Assembly (NCBI GenBank): GCA_030770545.1 | Contig: CM061102.1 | Location: forward strand, 8,049,501-8,113,500 | Length of the DNA: 64,000 nucleotides | DNA from: Macropodus opercularis | Lineage: Eukaryota; Chordata; Actinopteri; Anabantiformes; Osphronemidae | Direction: 5' to 3' | Shown here: one piece after another, positions 1-12,195 of the stretch | How the letters are laid out: every line of letters starts with the position of its first letter | Position numbering within the stretch: position 1 is the first letter of the stretch | Position numbers and translations under genes: made by a program | The notes under the pieces: generated by a model | The model's database searches: none | What the model saw: the letters and a program-made list of their open reading frames with translations, nothing else | Told to the model about the DNA's origin: nothing

Positions 1-3000
1 ATGACTAGGTTGGAGACTGGTTAATGTAGAGGAAAATGTGTTTTAGTCTCAGTGTTTCTCATTTGATATCTGTGATAATATAATGGGACAAAATATGTTA
101 CATACTGAAATGTGCAGACATATTAAAGTTGTATTTTACAGCCCATGATAATTAGGCACCTCCAGGACTTCCAGCTTCAGATTGGCTGCACACACAATGC
201 AGGTAATCACCAGTAGGCAGGACTTTGACCCTGACGGACCAGGAAATCTGCAGTACAGAAGAAAATGTAAGCTCAAGTGTCATCAGGCTCACACGCCGCC
301 TGTCACTGACATGACAGGACATTTCCCTTATTACTTCCCTATACTGGACTTATTTTCTTGCAGAAAGAGAGAGAGAAGAATCTTAATAGAACCCAAATGT
401 AGTACAACTGGGTAGATAAATAATGAAATTTAAAGGTTTTTTTTTTTGCATTTCTCCTCTGAAAACTAGCACATTGAATTTGAAATAAAACATACAAAAT
501 ATAAGTGCAGTCCACAGTTTCAGCTGGATTTAAAGGGGTTTAAATATGCATAGAAGAATATTTTCATATATATACACACATACACACACATTTTGGGGGC
601 TTGTAAATAATAGAAGAAATGGCTGGTAAGCAGTTGCATTGCCATGGATGGCCTGCTCCCTTATTACTCCATGATTAATCAAGCAGATAAAAGGCCTGGA
701 GGTGGCCCTGAGTGGTACATTAGCATTTAATAGCTGTTCGCTGAAACTCTCAACATGAGGTCCTAAGAGGTGTTTAGATGCGGGTGAAGGAGGCCATCAG
801 TATGGGAACCAACAGTTTAGGATGAAAAGCCAAACCGGGTGGAGACGGTGCTTGTGTATGAAGCAACCACATCGTTCATTGATGACCTGAGATGTGCAGG
901 ACCGATCGCGCTGATTACATTCAGCTAAAAACTTTGATTTCTAAGACCCCAAACATTTGAACAGTAGAGTATGAACCAATGGACTATCACAACACCACAA
1001 GTTGTTAATTTTACATTTTGTTTTTGTCACACTTGTCTCTCTTGCCCGATGACTCAGGGATGCAGTCAGTCTGTTGATCGGCATTTTACACAGTGTCCTC
1101 CATATGGAGAATCGACCCGGCTACGCATAGAAACGTTGTCCTGCAGTGATACACAACTGCAGCTAAATATCCAGCACAACAACACCTGCCAGGCTGTTAT
1201 ACGCGGCTGCTAGGGTCAACACATTTCATGAAATGAGCTTTCCTGAGAACTCTGGGCTGCAGATTTTGTTTTGTGGGCACAAATCTATGCAAACATTGTG
1301 TTCATCTACCATGAAAAGATTATGTGACAATGCCATAAATTGAACATTGGGATAATAGTGCGCGTATAAGAAAAGGGCCAATCTGGTTTTATTGACCATG
1401 TAGAATATAGCCGCTATGAAATGAGTCATTGAATCAGCAGGGGTAGTTTTCAGTGATGTCAGCATGAAATGCTGCTTTGTGGGGAAGGTTTTGGCAGAGG
1501 ATGTAGGATGTCCTGAGTTGGAGGTTTTAGTGGATTTATAAATGTTCTCATAGCTGATCACAAGCATGCAGCCAGCGCTTTGAGTCTTACAGAATATTTC
1601 AGCAACTAACACAGAGCAGACTTGAGGACAGGCTTGGTTTCACACAGATTTTCAGTTCTCTGATCATGCCCTGACCCTGCCTTGCTGAAGAGCCTGCGTG
1701 GAAGCCTCGCTGCCTCCTTCTGTATGTGTTCCATTACCATTTCTGTTCCCTGGTGGCCTGTGGCCCATGTTGCACCTGCCCTACAATATCCCATCATGTC
1801 TGAGCTCTGACTGTGCCTGTTGGCTGCTTCTTCTCAGTTCCATTTGCATCCTGCTGAATCCCTCCTGCAGCTCGGACTGTTACATCTTCAGACCTTGACA
1901 CTGTCAGCTTCATTTTACATTTTACCTTCTCAGCCATAGACTCTCAAATTTGTTTTTGATGGGATTATCTCTCCTGCCAAACTCTTGCTGAGCTTCTTTA
2001 CTGTTGCGTTTGTTCACCTTTATCGAAAGCAGCCAAACTAGCAAACGCCTGCTGAGTTGAATATCCTTTAGTTTGTCTGCACAGGCAAGTTGAACATTTC
2101 ACTCCACAAATAAATTCTGTGTGAAAATGCTTTAGCACTGTGTAGATCATGCTCTGGACGAGCCGCCATAACTCAAAACCTTATGTCGAAAGGATCTGCT
2201 CTTATACTATTTTCTATAATTACCAATGTTACCAATTACTTTCAATCAGCATTAAAAAGAATAAGGATCATTTAAGAAAACTTGAGGCCACGAACACACT
2301 TGCAGTACTTGTGTGGAATCGTACTGTGTAGAATCTGCTCATTGGTGATTTTTCAAACAAATTGAATTTTGCAATGGCTTTATGCCAGATGGAAAACCCT
2401 CTCCAGACAAACAGCCTTTCCATCTGTCCATGCCGATTTAAACAAAATTAGCTTTTTCTGCACAGCCTGAAGGCAAACACACAGTCCGTGTCTGCAGTGT
2501 AGTGCAGCTATCTAAACTTAGCAAAGCACCGATTTTTTTGGTGCAACCTTTTCTTTTGCGGGACCTTATGAGTTATTTCTACCTGGATTTACAACTGGCA
2601 AATGAAAACTCTCAGCCAAAGCACAACTGCTGGCTGAATAAGTAAAGCCACCAAGAGGAGCAACAGAAGGCGGGAGAGGGGTCGTTCCTAAAAATGAGCT
2701 GCAATGGAGACTTCACTTTTTTACAGTATCACAATAACGCAAAGCTAGTTCTCACACGCCAAAGAGAAACTAATGCCTCAGGTTTTTTTTCTGACAAACA
2801 CAGAGGAACTACGTTACAGATCACACTGGCAAACAGCGGGAAGCGCAGAAATCGGACAGCGTTGATCCCATGGTGGGTTGGTAGAAGAAATGTTTTCTTG
2901 AAAGAGCGCACAGTGAGAGACACGAGGCAACAGATGGAGGGAAGAGGCCCGGAGAGGCTGACAGCAGTGGTACTACAGAGAAAGAAGTGGGGGCTGCGTC

Positions 3001-3543
3001 CAATAAATAACTATCAGAACCTTATTGGGAGAAGCAATAATGTGCTTCACAATTACCCCTCAGATGATGTCCTAGTATGAGTCTGTTAGGCTTCAGGGGG
3101 TCTTTGCCTGCGTGCTGATACAAAATCGACGTCAATTTTGATTTAATATTTAAACAGTAACAGTAATTTCTTTTAACAGTGATTGCGTTTGTATTTGGCA
3201 CTAAGAGAGTGGATGTCATTACGCCTTATCATCATCCAAATTGCACACTCCACAAATATTCACCAGCATAATGTGCCTGCTTGGAGACAAGGGAGATGGA
3301 AAGGAAGAAAATTAAGATGAAGTGTTTGATGTACAGTATGAACACGAGTGGCCACTGAACGAGTCTGGCAGTGGACAGGCCAGGGCTCTCAGTGTAAGCA
3401 GAAAAGGTGATGAGTGAGGGCTTTGCACTGTTAAACCTTCACGCTCCAGGATGCACAGTATCGAAGGCACGAGAGGAGGCCTGTGAATATAAAATATAGC
3501 TTTAACTAAGTGCTGGAATAAAGGTGGCAGCACATACTGTGCA

Positions 3544-3548
<5 letters not shown>
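1..3548. other. Gene-free intergenic DNA
   Basis: No exon with a recognisable protein and credible splice sites was found on either strand. Open frames of up to about 128 codons occur (for example 2694-3080 + and 1226-1612 -), but they resemble no family I know and lack gene context. The sequence is moderately AT-rich with scattered short CA and TA runs. It may hold regulatory DNA, but nothing specific can be supported. Confidence 0.5.

Positions 3549-3619
<71 letters not shown>
3549..3619. repeat. (AC)n microsatellite
   Basis: About 70 bp of nearly pure AC dinucleotide repeat, interrupted once by a short C run near 3584-3588. A shorter AC run follows at 3841-3854. The minus-strand open frame here (alternating Cys and Val) is only the translation of the repeat. 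It is likely polymorphic in length. Confidence 0.97.
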
Positions 3620-3622
<3 letters not shown>

Positions 3623-6600
3623 TTACCACACCAGGCAGGATGTGACTATAATCAAAGATGTTTCAAGCTTCAGTCAATGTTCACTATATTATGAAGTTAA
3701 TTCAGTTCAGACTTCAGAAGCATGTACAGGACAAACTGTGCCAGTGTCTTTCTTGAGGTTTTAAATGCACCTTGAGATTTGAAGTACTTTAATTTAGACT
3801 CACCATGAATAACACACAGGTGCTGGCACAGTCACGCTGCACACACACACACACTGCAGCTGTTGCGATACTATAAATGCCACCCACAGCGTGATGATGT
3901 CATCAGACATACTTCGGTTAGAACACAACAGTCCTCTGCTCCTCCAGACAGTAGTAGTAGTGGTGGTGCACTCAGATCCTAAACATTACAGTGAAAATGG
4001 GAAAAAGATTCCTAATGCTCTCAAAACCCACAACGACATCTAACGCTCCCGCTCTAGAAAGGCTTTACAGGTCGTTTGAGGGCAGATGTCGGCTGATTCT
4101 CAACTAGCTTTTTAGTCCTTTGAGAACACCAGGGCCAGTGGTCAGACCTTAAAAGCCTACAGTCTGATCGGGTGAGGTTCACACAAAGGCACTTCCTCCC
4201 CATTGAAACACGCACAATGGCAGAGGCTCTTTTGGAAACTTTTGCTTTGCGGCTAAATTATGCAACTTAATGGATTCATCTCTGGTCCACTGTGTTGGGA
4301 TTGATAGGATGGAGAGAACGCCGCGAAATGTCTGGGAATATGGAGAATTACAGTGGGATGAAGGGATGTGAGAATGGGAGCAAAAGAGAGGAAGCAGAAG
4401 GGGAGATGTGATATCTCAGAGGTAAAGATTCAGCCGAGGGCTAAAAGCTGCAAATCCGCCTTTTATTCAAGAGATGTGGCTTTTTTGCCTCCTACTCGCT
4501 CATGCTCTCCTCTTCTTCCACTTTGCTCCGCTCTTGATCATACACACATAAACACAGACACTAACACAAGTGCACAAACGCGCACCAGCAGACGCTCTGC
4601 TGCACTATGGCTGTAAAATCCACCCATTTATTTGCAATGGCCCGAAGAAGAAGAAGAAGAAAATGTGCTCTCACAGAGATGACACGGAAATGGCATGTGA
4701 AGGACTATCTTCTTTACTGGGCCCCAAAACACTTCATTTGAACAAGTTACACAGAAAAATCCCACTGGAGAAGGGTTCACTGAAACGGCCCCTGAGCATC
4801 AGTTTGATGTCGCTATATCAGCTTTCTAATATTTACGCACTTAACAGCTTCTACCTCAACATATTAAGGATGTGCATTAAGCAAAGCACAATTTTGCGAC
4901 ACACAAAGAAGAGAAGTGAAGAAGTGGTGTAGTCAAACTATCGTCTGTTTATTAAATGAAGATGACATTCAGTCAGGACATTAAAGATGGTGAGTGAGAA
5001 CAGATAGACAGAGCTGAAGAGGTGTGTACAGATTAGGAGTGGTATTAATTCTGACCCGTAATCTCACTGCTTCTGTAATTGAGGTCACACGCCAGGGGAG
5101 GCTGAGTTTGGAGAGAGACTGGCTTTGTGCTTTGCTGAGCTCTAAGGAGCGAGCAAACAGACATGGAACGGAACTGAGGGAATGCTCAGCTTCTGACCTC
5201 CTGACTGAGGAGCCTGTGTTTAGAGGCCGAGCCAAGGGAGACAGACAGGGACAAACAAGGACAATTTCAGGAAACAGGAGGACACCAGGTCTCCAAGGCC
5301 AGAGAAACATCCTACTTGACTCTTTAGAGCTTCATTTTTACATTTTTATATTTTCCTTATTTCTGCTTTGTTTGTGTGGACATTCCCCAACTAGCAGTTC
5401 TGACATTGTTATTGAAACGTCCTAATGTAAAATACGGGCAGAGGTAACAAGTTCTGTCTGATTTTAACACAGACAACATCTTTCCAACGCGGAATAAAAA
5501 AGAATAATTACACAAAAATCACAACATATCATATAAAGCTGTGACACCTGCAAGTCTGAGATGAGCTGAAACAATAAGACACGTTTCCCTTCTGCCTACA
5601 CTTTGCATCAACCCCCCTGATGTTTCACTTTGAGCAACAAAGGCTGCGAAAAACCATCTCGCTGCTTGGTTGTTCCTCAGCTTCCAAAACGTCCGTCCTC
5701 CACTCACCCCGATCAATACTGCAATAACTGAAGAGGAGACGGCCTCATCTTAATCGATAATAGCAACGCATGGCGAGGCATTGGTAGACATAGTGAAATC
5801 ATTCTGTCCAACAGCAGAGCTGAATGTTTCTGACACTTCATTCATTACGTTATTGAATAATCCATCTGCTCAGTCCCAGCCACCGAAGGACAGAATAAGC
5901 TGCTGTGCGAGCACATCCGCAGGCGCTCGCAGCAGGAAGCAGACCTACACAGAGTTTCACGCTTCCTTTGATTATATGAGTTTAAGAACAGATTATCAGC
6001 AGATGCATATGTGTTCACAGGAGTCTGAAGAAAGTTTGAGCCATGTCTTAAGCCCGTTTGAACAAAATGTCGAGTCAAGTCGCAGGTTCACAAGGTCAAA
6101 TGTCAGTTTGTTAGATTTGGCTGCATTTCAACCTGTGAGTTCATACCAGCTGACAACTCGGTGTGGCCTGATGGAAAATTAATTTGTAACTTCAATGTCC
6201 TATAACATAGAAAAAATACAAATAAACTGAAATATATTACAATAAGCTTTTGGTGGCTGATTCAAACAAAGACCCTCCTAAGAACAAAATGCTTGTATAA
6301 GTCCCAAAATCCAAAAGGAGGCTTCTGCAAATTCCAAAAGTCACAACAACAATTTGAACAATATTTCAGTAATACTTGATGTGAAGTGACATAATTACTA
6401 ATTATAACAGGTCTGGTAAAAGATTTTTGCTCAGTCTTCAGTTTAAATCTAAATTTGGATTTGCTGGACTGACATGCACCTTTACTTACGTTATTACAGC
6501 CTGAACACAGATGCCGAGGAGGGAGGAGAAACGCTCAGGCATAAGATGCCAAGTCATCAAGTCAGATCCACTGTGTGTGACAGACAGAATGAAACGCTTC

Positions 6601-9160
6601 TTACGACTGGCTCTTAAAGGCCTGGAGGGCCTGTCAGCTGACTCTGGTGTGCTTTAAACTCAGGAAAGCTAATAAGGATGTGCTGCTGGGAATTTGTGTG
6701 TATGACAGCTAGGCAGAAAGAGAGTCTTTGATTAGCTACGTATAGAGACCTGAACCTCAATTTAGTGTAAAAAATGTAAAAGCCAAGTCTTCTCTGGACG
6801 TGACGCATTTTGGGGTAAATTGAAAAAAACTCTGTCAAGGTCACAGACTCACCACTGACAAAAACAAGACACATGTTCCAGTGACGTGTAAATCACGGTG
6901 AGCCAGCACAGACATTGCTCGTGTATTGCTCTCATGTCCTTGGCAAGTGCAGTAAACACATGGGCAGGGTGATCATGCCAAGTCCTGGAGACCCTTGCTG
7001 CAACATGTGAAATCCATTGTGGCGGGATCATTGACTGAGGCTAAACAAGGTCTGTGCAATTACTGCTGCATATGGATCAGCGTGGACTTTTACTTGTAAA
7101 CAAGTTTAGACAGTATGAAGGAGAAAAGACTTGTTTATGGAACAATGTCAACATGTGGAAGTTGGCTGAGAATAATTAAACATCAGAGGCTATGATTCAT
7201 TTTCTCCATAACATCACAGTGTGATGATCAAAAAACCCCAAAACAAACAGCAGTTTAGAGCCAATCATTTATACTCGTTATTCAGATACGACCGTCACGA
7301 GTTGTGGATGACGTGTGGAAGGACATTTATTCGTCTCATTCAAACGATGGTTTTACAAGGGTTTTAATTTGGGGTTTTTCGTTTTTCTCATCAATGCAAA
7401 TTCTGTATTTAATTTCATGTCATCGTTGTAAAGGCGGTTTCTCTAAACCACTGAATGTTTTTGGTCTAATCCAGAAATGAACATAATACAGAACAAAATT
7501 TTTCATTAAGGCAGATTATTACCCTGACCTGCTCATATCTTTATTGTGTACTAAACAATGGGTCAGTACTGAGGGAAATGTGCCAATACCTCAGACTGAA
7601 GCCACTTCTTGTCCAGCTGAACTTCTTTTCCAGCGGGTTCAACAAGATTGATCTCAAAAGAAACTAGGGGGGATTTTCTCCTCCAATCACAGCCCACAGC
7701 AGATGTTTGGTCTTGGTTGTGTCACACTAAGGGGCTGAGATGTGTTGACACAGCCCCCCCAGCTGCTTTCAAACCCCAGCTTGTCTCCTTGCTGTGAGTG
7801 ATAGCATCCTGGTATTTTGCATGTTTCATTTACTTTGCTTTTAAAAAGTTATTGGGTTTATTTATGTAAAATAAAGTTTAAAAAGCCAGTTTCCTTTTCT
7901 TCCACTGTGATATGCTTTAGAACAACGAAATGTGGTGCCAATTAAAAAATCAGGATGCAACATTTACACCTTATTAGACGGTGCAGAGCAGAATGTGAGC
8001 AGATATGGGAGAAAATTGAGGACGTGCTATAAAGGTCACGATTCTGATTTAAATGAATGGTTTGCACCTGGTGGATTTCTACCATTTTTCTTCTCCCTCT
8101 TTCTCACGTCTGTGTCACTGAAGAAACTGCCGTTGATAGTAGTAGTAATAGTTGTTGTTTTCGTGCATCCATGCTAGTGAGACTGAAGAGCTTTTGACAG
8201 TGCATTTGACATGATGACAGTCTGAAGAAGAAGTGGGAGATGCTTCTGGACAGCTTCATATTAATGTTATTCCTGTAATGTGTGATGACTCCGAAGTGGT
8301 TTACTCCCTAAACGTTAATTGGCAGGATCTATGTAAATGTGAAAGGATTTACGATAAGGTTCAAGAATGCAAATAAAGTCAATTGGGGACATGTTTCCGA
8401 AGCTACTCTCTCCCTTCGTACAGCTTGTCTTTTCTCAGGTGGAAGCAATACATAACCGACTTTACTGACATTGGAAACCTAGTGTTTTTGTGGCCTGGTT
8501 GCCTTAAAATAGTTGAAAACCAAGAGAAAATTACAGAGGATCTGTGATTTGACCAAACAAAAGCATAAAGACAAACAGATCATAGAGCAGCAGGCAGAGC
8601 AGCAAGTTGAGATCCATGACAGTGTCTCAAGGCAAAGCAAAATAAGAGGAAGGAATTTGAGTGTAAGTAGACAAAAAAAAAAACATGATGCAATAAAGCT
8701 GTGACACTTCAGAGAGACGATGGAATCAGAAGAAGATGGATAGACTGAGGGTGAATAAGAGCAGAAGAAGAGAGACAGAGGCAGAGAAATGGGTGGGTGG
8801 CCATCAATGCACAAGCCTAAAGCAATGAAACATTACACTGGGATAATGAAGATGGTTCTGCTCGGTCACACTCCACATTAGCCCAGAGTCAGGCCGACCC
8901 CAAAGTGTCAACAAGTTAATCGACAGGGCATCAGTGAGTCTTCCACACTGCTGCTTTCCACCACAAGCACCAGTTACTTACAGGAATTGTATGGACAAAT
9001 AAACATCGATAGCTAATGGAATCATGGAAATGAATAACACGGGTGCAGCCTAAGGTAAACGTGGAATTGCTCATTGCCATGCGCAGAGCGTGGCACTAAG
9101 TGCAGCGATGCTGTTTGAAGGTTGCTTTGTTTTGGCAAAGCACAAATGAAGAGACTTTTA
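3620..9160. other. Gene-free intergenic DNA
   Basis: No recognisable exon, RNA gene or intact mobile element was seen. Several open frames of about 110-135 codons (5024-5425 +, 5781-6182 +, 8479-8814 -) have no recognisable domains and overlap frames on the other strand. I treat them as chance frames. Confidence 0.45.
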
Positions 9161-9164
9161 AAAC

Positions 9165-9400
9165 AGCGCTGTCGCAGTGGTTTAGGGCTTTACAGCATGA
9201 GAGACGTGGGTCCGAGTCAAAAGCAGGCAAAAATGAAAAAACAGAATGGGAGGCAGAGCTTTTAGCCGAGCTCTCCTTTGTGGAACCAGATCCCAGGTCA
9301 GGTTTGATAGACAGACGCCATCTACTAGTGAGACTAGGCTTCAAACGTTTGCTTGTGATGAAGCCTTTAGTTGGAGCTGGCTCAGACCCCAGTTAATGAT
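9165..9400 (+). repeat. Degenerate tRNA-derived SINE-like repeat
   Basis: The left part has a split RNA polymerase III promoter: an A-box-like stretch (TGTCGCAGTGGTTTAGG, 9170-9186) and a B-box-like stretch (GGGTCCGAGTC, 9208-9218), spaced as in a tRNA gene. It cannot fold into a clean cloverleaf. The right part (about 9268-9395), with GTGGAACCAGATCCCAGGT and TTAGTTGGAGCTGGCTCAGA, resembles from memory the body and tail of an interspersed repeat common in teleost genomes. The copy is old: the B box is mutated and there are no clear target-site duplications. Which family it belongs to is not certain. Confidence 0.5.
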
Positions 9401-11340
9401 CTGAGCTGCTCTCCTCTGCCCACTTACACAGCTGACATCAACTTATATTCTGGCTTTATTACCCTTTATTTCGAATTAAGATGAGGAAGTGTTTCCGTAA
9501 TATTCACTTTACAGGAGGTGAGATGTTGCATTTTGTCATGATATCAGAGCCACGTGTGTCCTGGGCGTTACTGACTTTAAATCTCTCAGTTTACTTTGAT
9601 TCATGCTGCAGTAAACATTCAAAGGATGCAGCCATAAACAAACCAAGCGTCTTCAAGTTTCAATTTGAGTTTTAAATTAAATTAGCATTAGATAGAGGGA
9701 GAGCTCTTTAAGACAATTTGCAACTCTCTATCTCAAGCAATTAGGTGAAGATGGGATTGACAGCAGCAGAGAGCAGATGCAGAGATGTGACAGGCAGCCA
9801 GATGCTCTCCAGTGTGCCACATCCAATGCCCCTAATGCTTTGGCTTGTAGATAACTTTACAGATCAGCTATGATTATGTTGCTTATTAATTCAATCAGTC
9901 AGATGGCTGGCTGCACTTTTATTAGCGCAGGCATTTACTAATTCTACTTTCACAAAGGCAGATGTGAGTGACGCAAGCAAAGAGAAAGCAAAAGAGTGAG
10001 AGACGGCGAGCAGGAAGGCAGAGGAGACCTTTAGCAAACTCTGCGGTAATTGCCTCGAGTCATTTTAAAAAAAGGGTTTTGAGGATGAAAAATTGATCCA
10101 TAGATCTATTTAATCAAGAGCTGACTCAAGAGTTGTCCTTTAGAGAACCTCTGGCTGCAGACAGGACTGAAATAAAATATGGGACACTGAGCTTTAGATT
10201 TTACATTTTTGACATTCAGAGAAGTGCCACATTAATTGACCATATCAGAGGCCTCTGCCACTCTCAGCAGGTTTCTAAGGATTCAGCCTCCCTGTGGCAC
10301 AGATACACCAAACGCTTCCTCTGAAAGCCACCTGAGACCTGTCTAGTATTCTGTTTTTCCTTTTCTCGTCCTTGGGCAGAAGAGATCACAGCAAGAGTCT
10401 GCTTGAGTTACTAGCAGTGTTGCACTTAAAGCAACCTAAGTCTTAAAAACATTATTAAATTATAATTATGTCACGTGACATGTCATGTCATTTTAAACGG
10501 CGGCTTTTAAGCAGATGAATGTATTTATTGCTGGCTACATATTTCTTTAGTGTCTGACACGACTGAAAGATGCTGTAATCACAGCACAGCTCCATCAGAA
10601 CAACAAAGACACAACCCTGTTGTCTGCGGTGTGTGTCTGTCGACACGTTTCAGTGTTAATACGTTCAAATGTGAAAGACCAAAACACTGATTTTCAGAAT
10701 GATATAAAATGATATAACTTCCTGGTGTTTGCACATAAAAAAATCAATTTCTTGTCTTCTTCTTCTGCCTCTGTCTGTTTGTCTCACTCTGGTCTGAACA
10801 CATAAAGCAAAACAACAAATGATGTTTGGTTACAGGAGCCAAGAAACAAAATGTACTAGTATCTCAAATATGTGGAAAATTTACAGTAAACAAATGAATT
10901 TGGAAATAAAATATCCTGGAAGAATCTTTACTCAGAAAGTAAAAGAAATTCATGTGCATCATATAATTAATTTAACAATGTACTATTTCAACAGTTAAAC
11001 CACCAGATCATCATTAGTAATTACATCAGGCTTTAAAATAAAAGCTCATATGCATACAGTTGTATATATGTATAGTCCGTTCAGCTCCATAATGAAGTGC
11101 AGATATAAAAATGTCACTCAAAATGAGAAGTTGATATGTAGCTGTGGATCAAACTCTTCCTGAAAACCAAAAAACACAAAATGGTGCTTTTCTTTAAATC
11201 GGCTGACTTGTCATCTCAATTGTTATTTTTTGTCCTTATTCACCAGTTTTTAATTATTCTGCTTAGGTTTTAATTAACTTCGTTTCAAGGCCACTGTATG
11301 TATTTAAGAGCATGAATCAAAGACTGACAGAGACAGACAA
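9401..11340. other. Gene-free intergenic DNA
   Basis: AT-rich sequence with no recognisable coding exon, RNA gene or mobile element. The short open frames (9481-9675 +, 10133-10324 +) have no domain and no splice context. Confidence 0.45.
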
Positions 11341-12195
11341 CGACGTGAGAGGAGGGGCTGTTTTCTCTTTTTGGCTTCTATGAATATAAGTTCCTCAGCT
11401 TCCTCAGTGCTCAGTGTTTTGGAGGATGAAATAGTGGCATAATGGGGACTCTGAGATGTTTCCAGTCTCTTCGAGCCTTGATGAGGTCGCCAACATGTTG
11501 CATCTTCTCAACCTTGATCTCAGAAAAGATTGGTTTACTGTCAGCGATGCTCCGCATGATGTCCTCACGTCAGAGAGTTCATCAGAAGTGCCCCAGTCTG
11601 CAGTGAACATAACCCTGTTTGCAGGACATGGTCAGACAGTCCCAGCAGAGCCTTTAGTAGCAGACGGTGTGCATCAGTTCTGACAGAAACTCAGCTTGAG
11701 TGCTTTGTCCAGAGGGGCATGTCAACTGTTGCTTGTCCTTAGGAGGCTCAAAATGGTGCCGATTGGTGTGGTTAATGTTAGCAAACACCGCAACTGTACA
11801 AAGCGTGGGAACCTTCCACAGAGGAGACGCGTTGAGCCAGTCCACAAAAGAAGGCAGTGCTTCATAGCTGAACGTAAGCATGGGTCCCAACAATGGAAAT
11901 GAAAAATGGAGTCTGTCAAGTCCAACAGTATGTGGAGGTGTGGTGACCATGAAGCAAACAACTTCCCTGTTAAATGAAATGGGTGCTTGAGTTCCCTTAT
12001 CAACATGAAGGACAGTGAGCTCTCTAGTGGTTTCATTTCAAGCTCTGGGAGGAATGTTTTTGGCCTCAGTCATTTCTATATGTGAAGTGCATACGGGCTT
12101 GATTACAGTTTCTGCTCGTCCAATGCATTTAGGGAACACAGTGGTGCATTTAGCAGCTAAAGAGCCATAGACGTCCCTCAGGAGTTGGGAGAGAC
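11340..12195 (-). pseudogene. Possible decayed protein-coding relic, family unknown
   Basis: Read on the minus strand, one frame stays open for about 180 codons from near 12195 down to a TAA at 11654-11656, with a single internal TGA at 12038-12040. It contains protein-like stretches such as FSYEALPSFVDWLNAS. After the TAA, coding-like sequence continues in shifted frames: LLKALLGLSDHVL near 11660-11610, FSEIKVEKMQHVGDLIKAR near 11530-11470, then LSTEEAEELIFIEAKKRE near 11415-11360. A long frame broken by stops and frameshifts suggests an old pseudogene or processed copy. I do not recognise the parent. A chance open frame in balanced-composition DNA remains possible. Weaker coding-like stretches lie upstream to about 12660. 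Confidence 0.3.

Noticed and set aside
2694..3080. 128-codon plus-strand open frame
   Set aside because: No recognisable domain, overlapping frames on the other strand, and no splice or promoter context.
3312..3629. 105-codon minus-strand frame rich in alternating Cys and Val
   Set aside because: It is the translation of the AC microsatellite.
5024..5425. 133-codon open frame
   Set aside because: The opposite strand is also open over most of it, and no protein family is recognisable.
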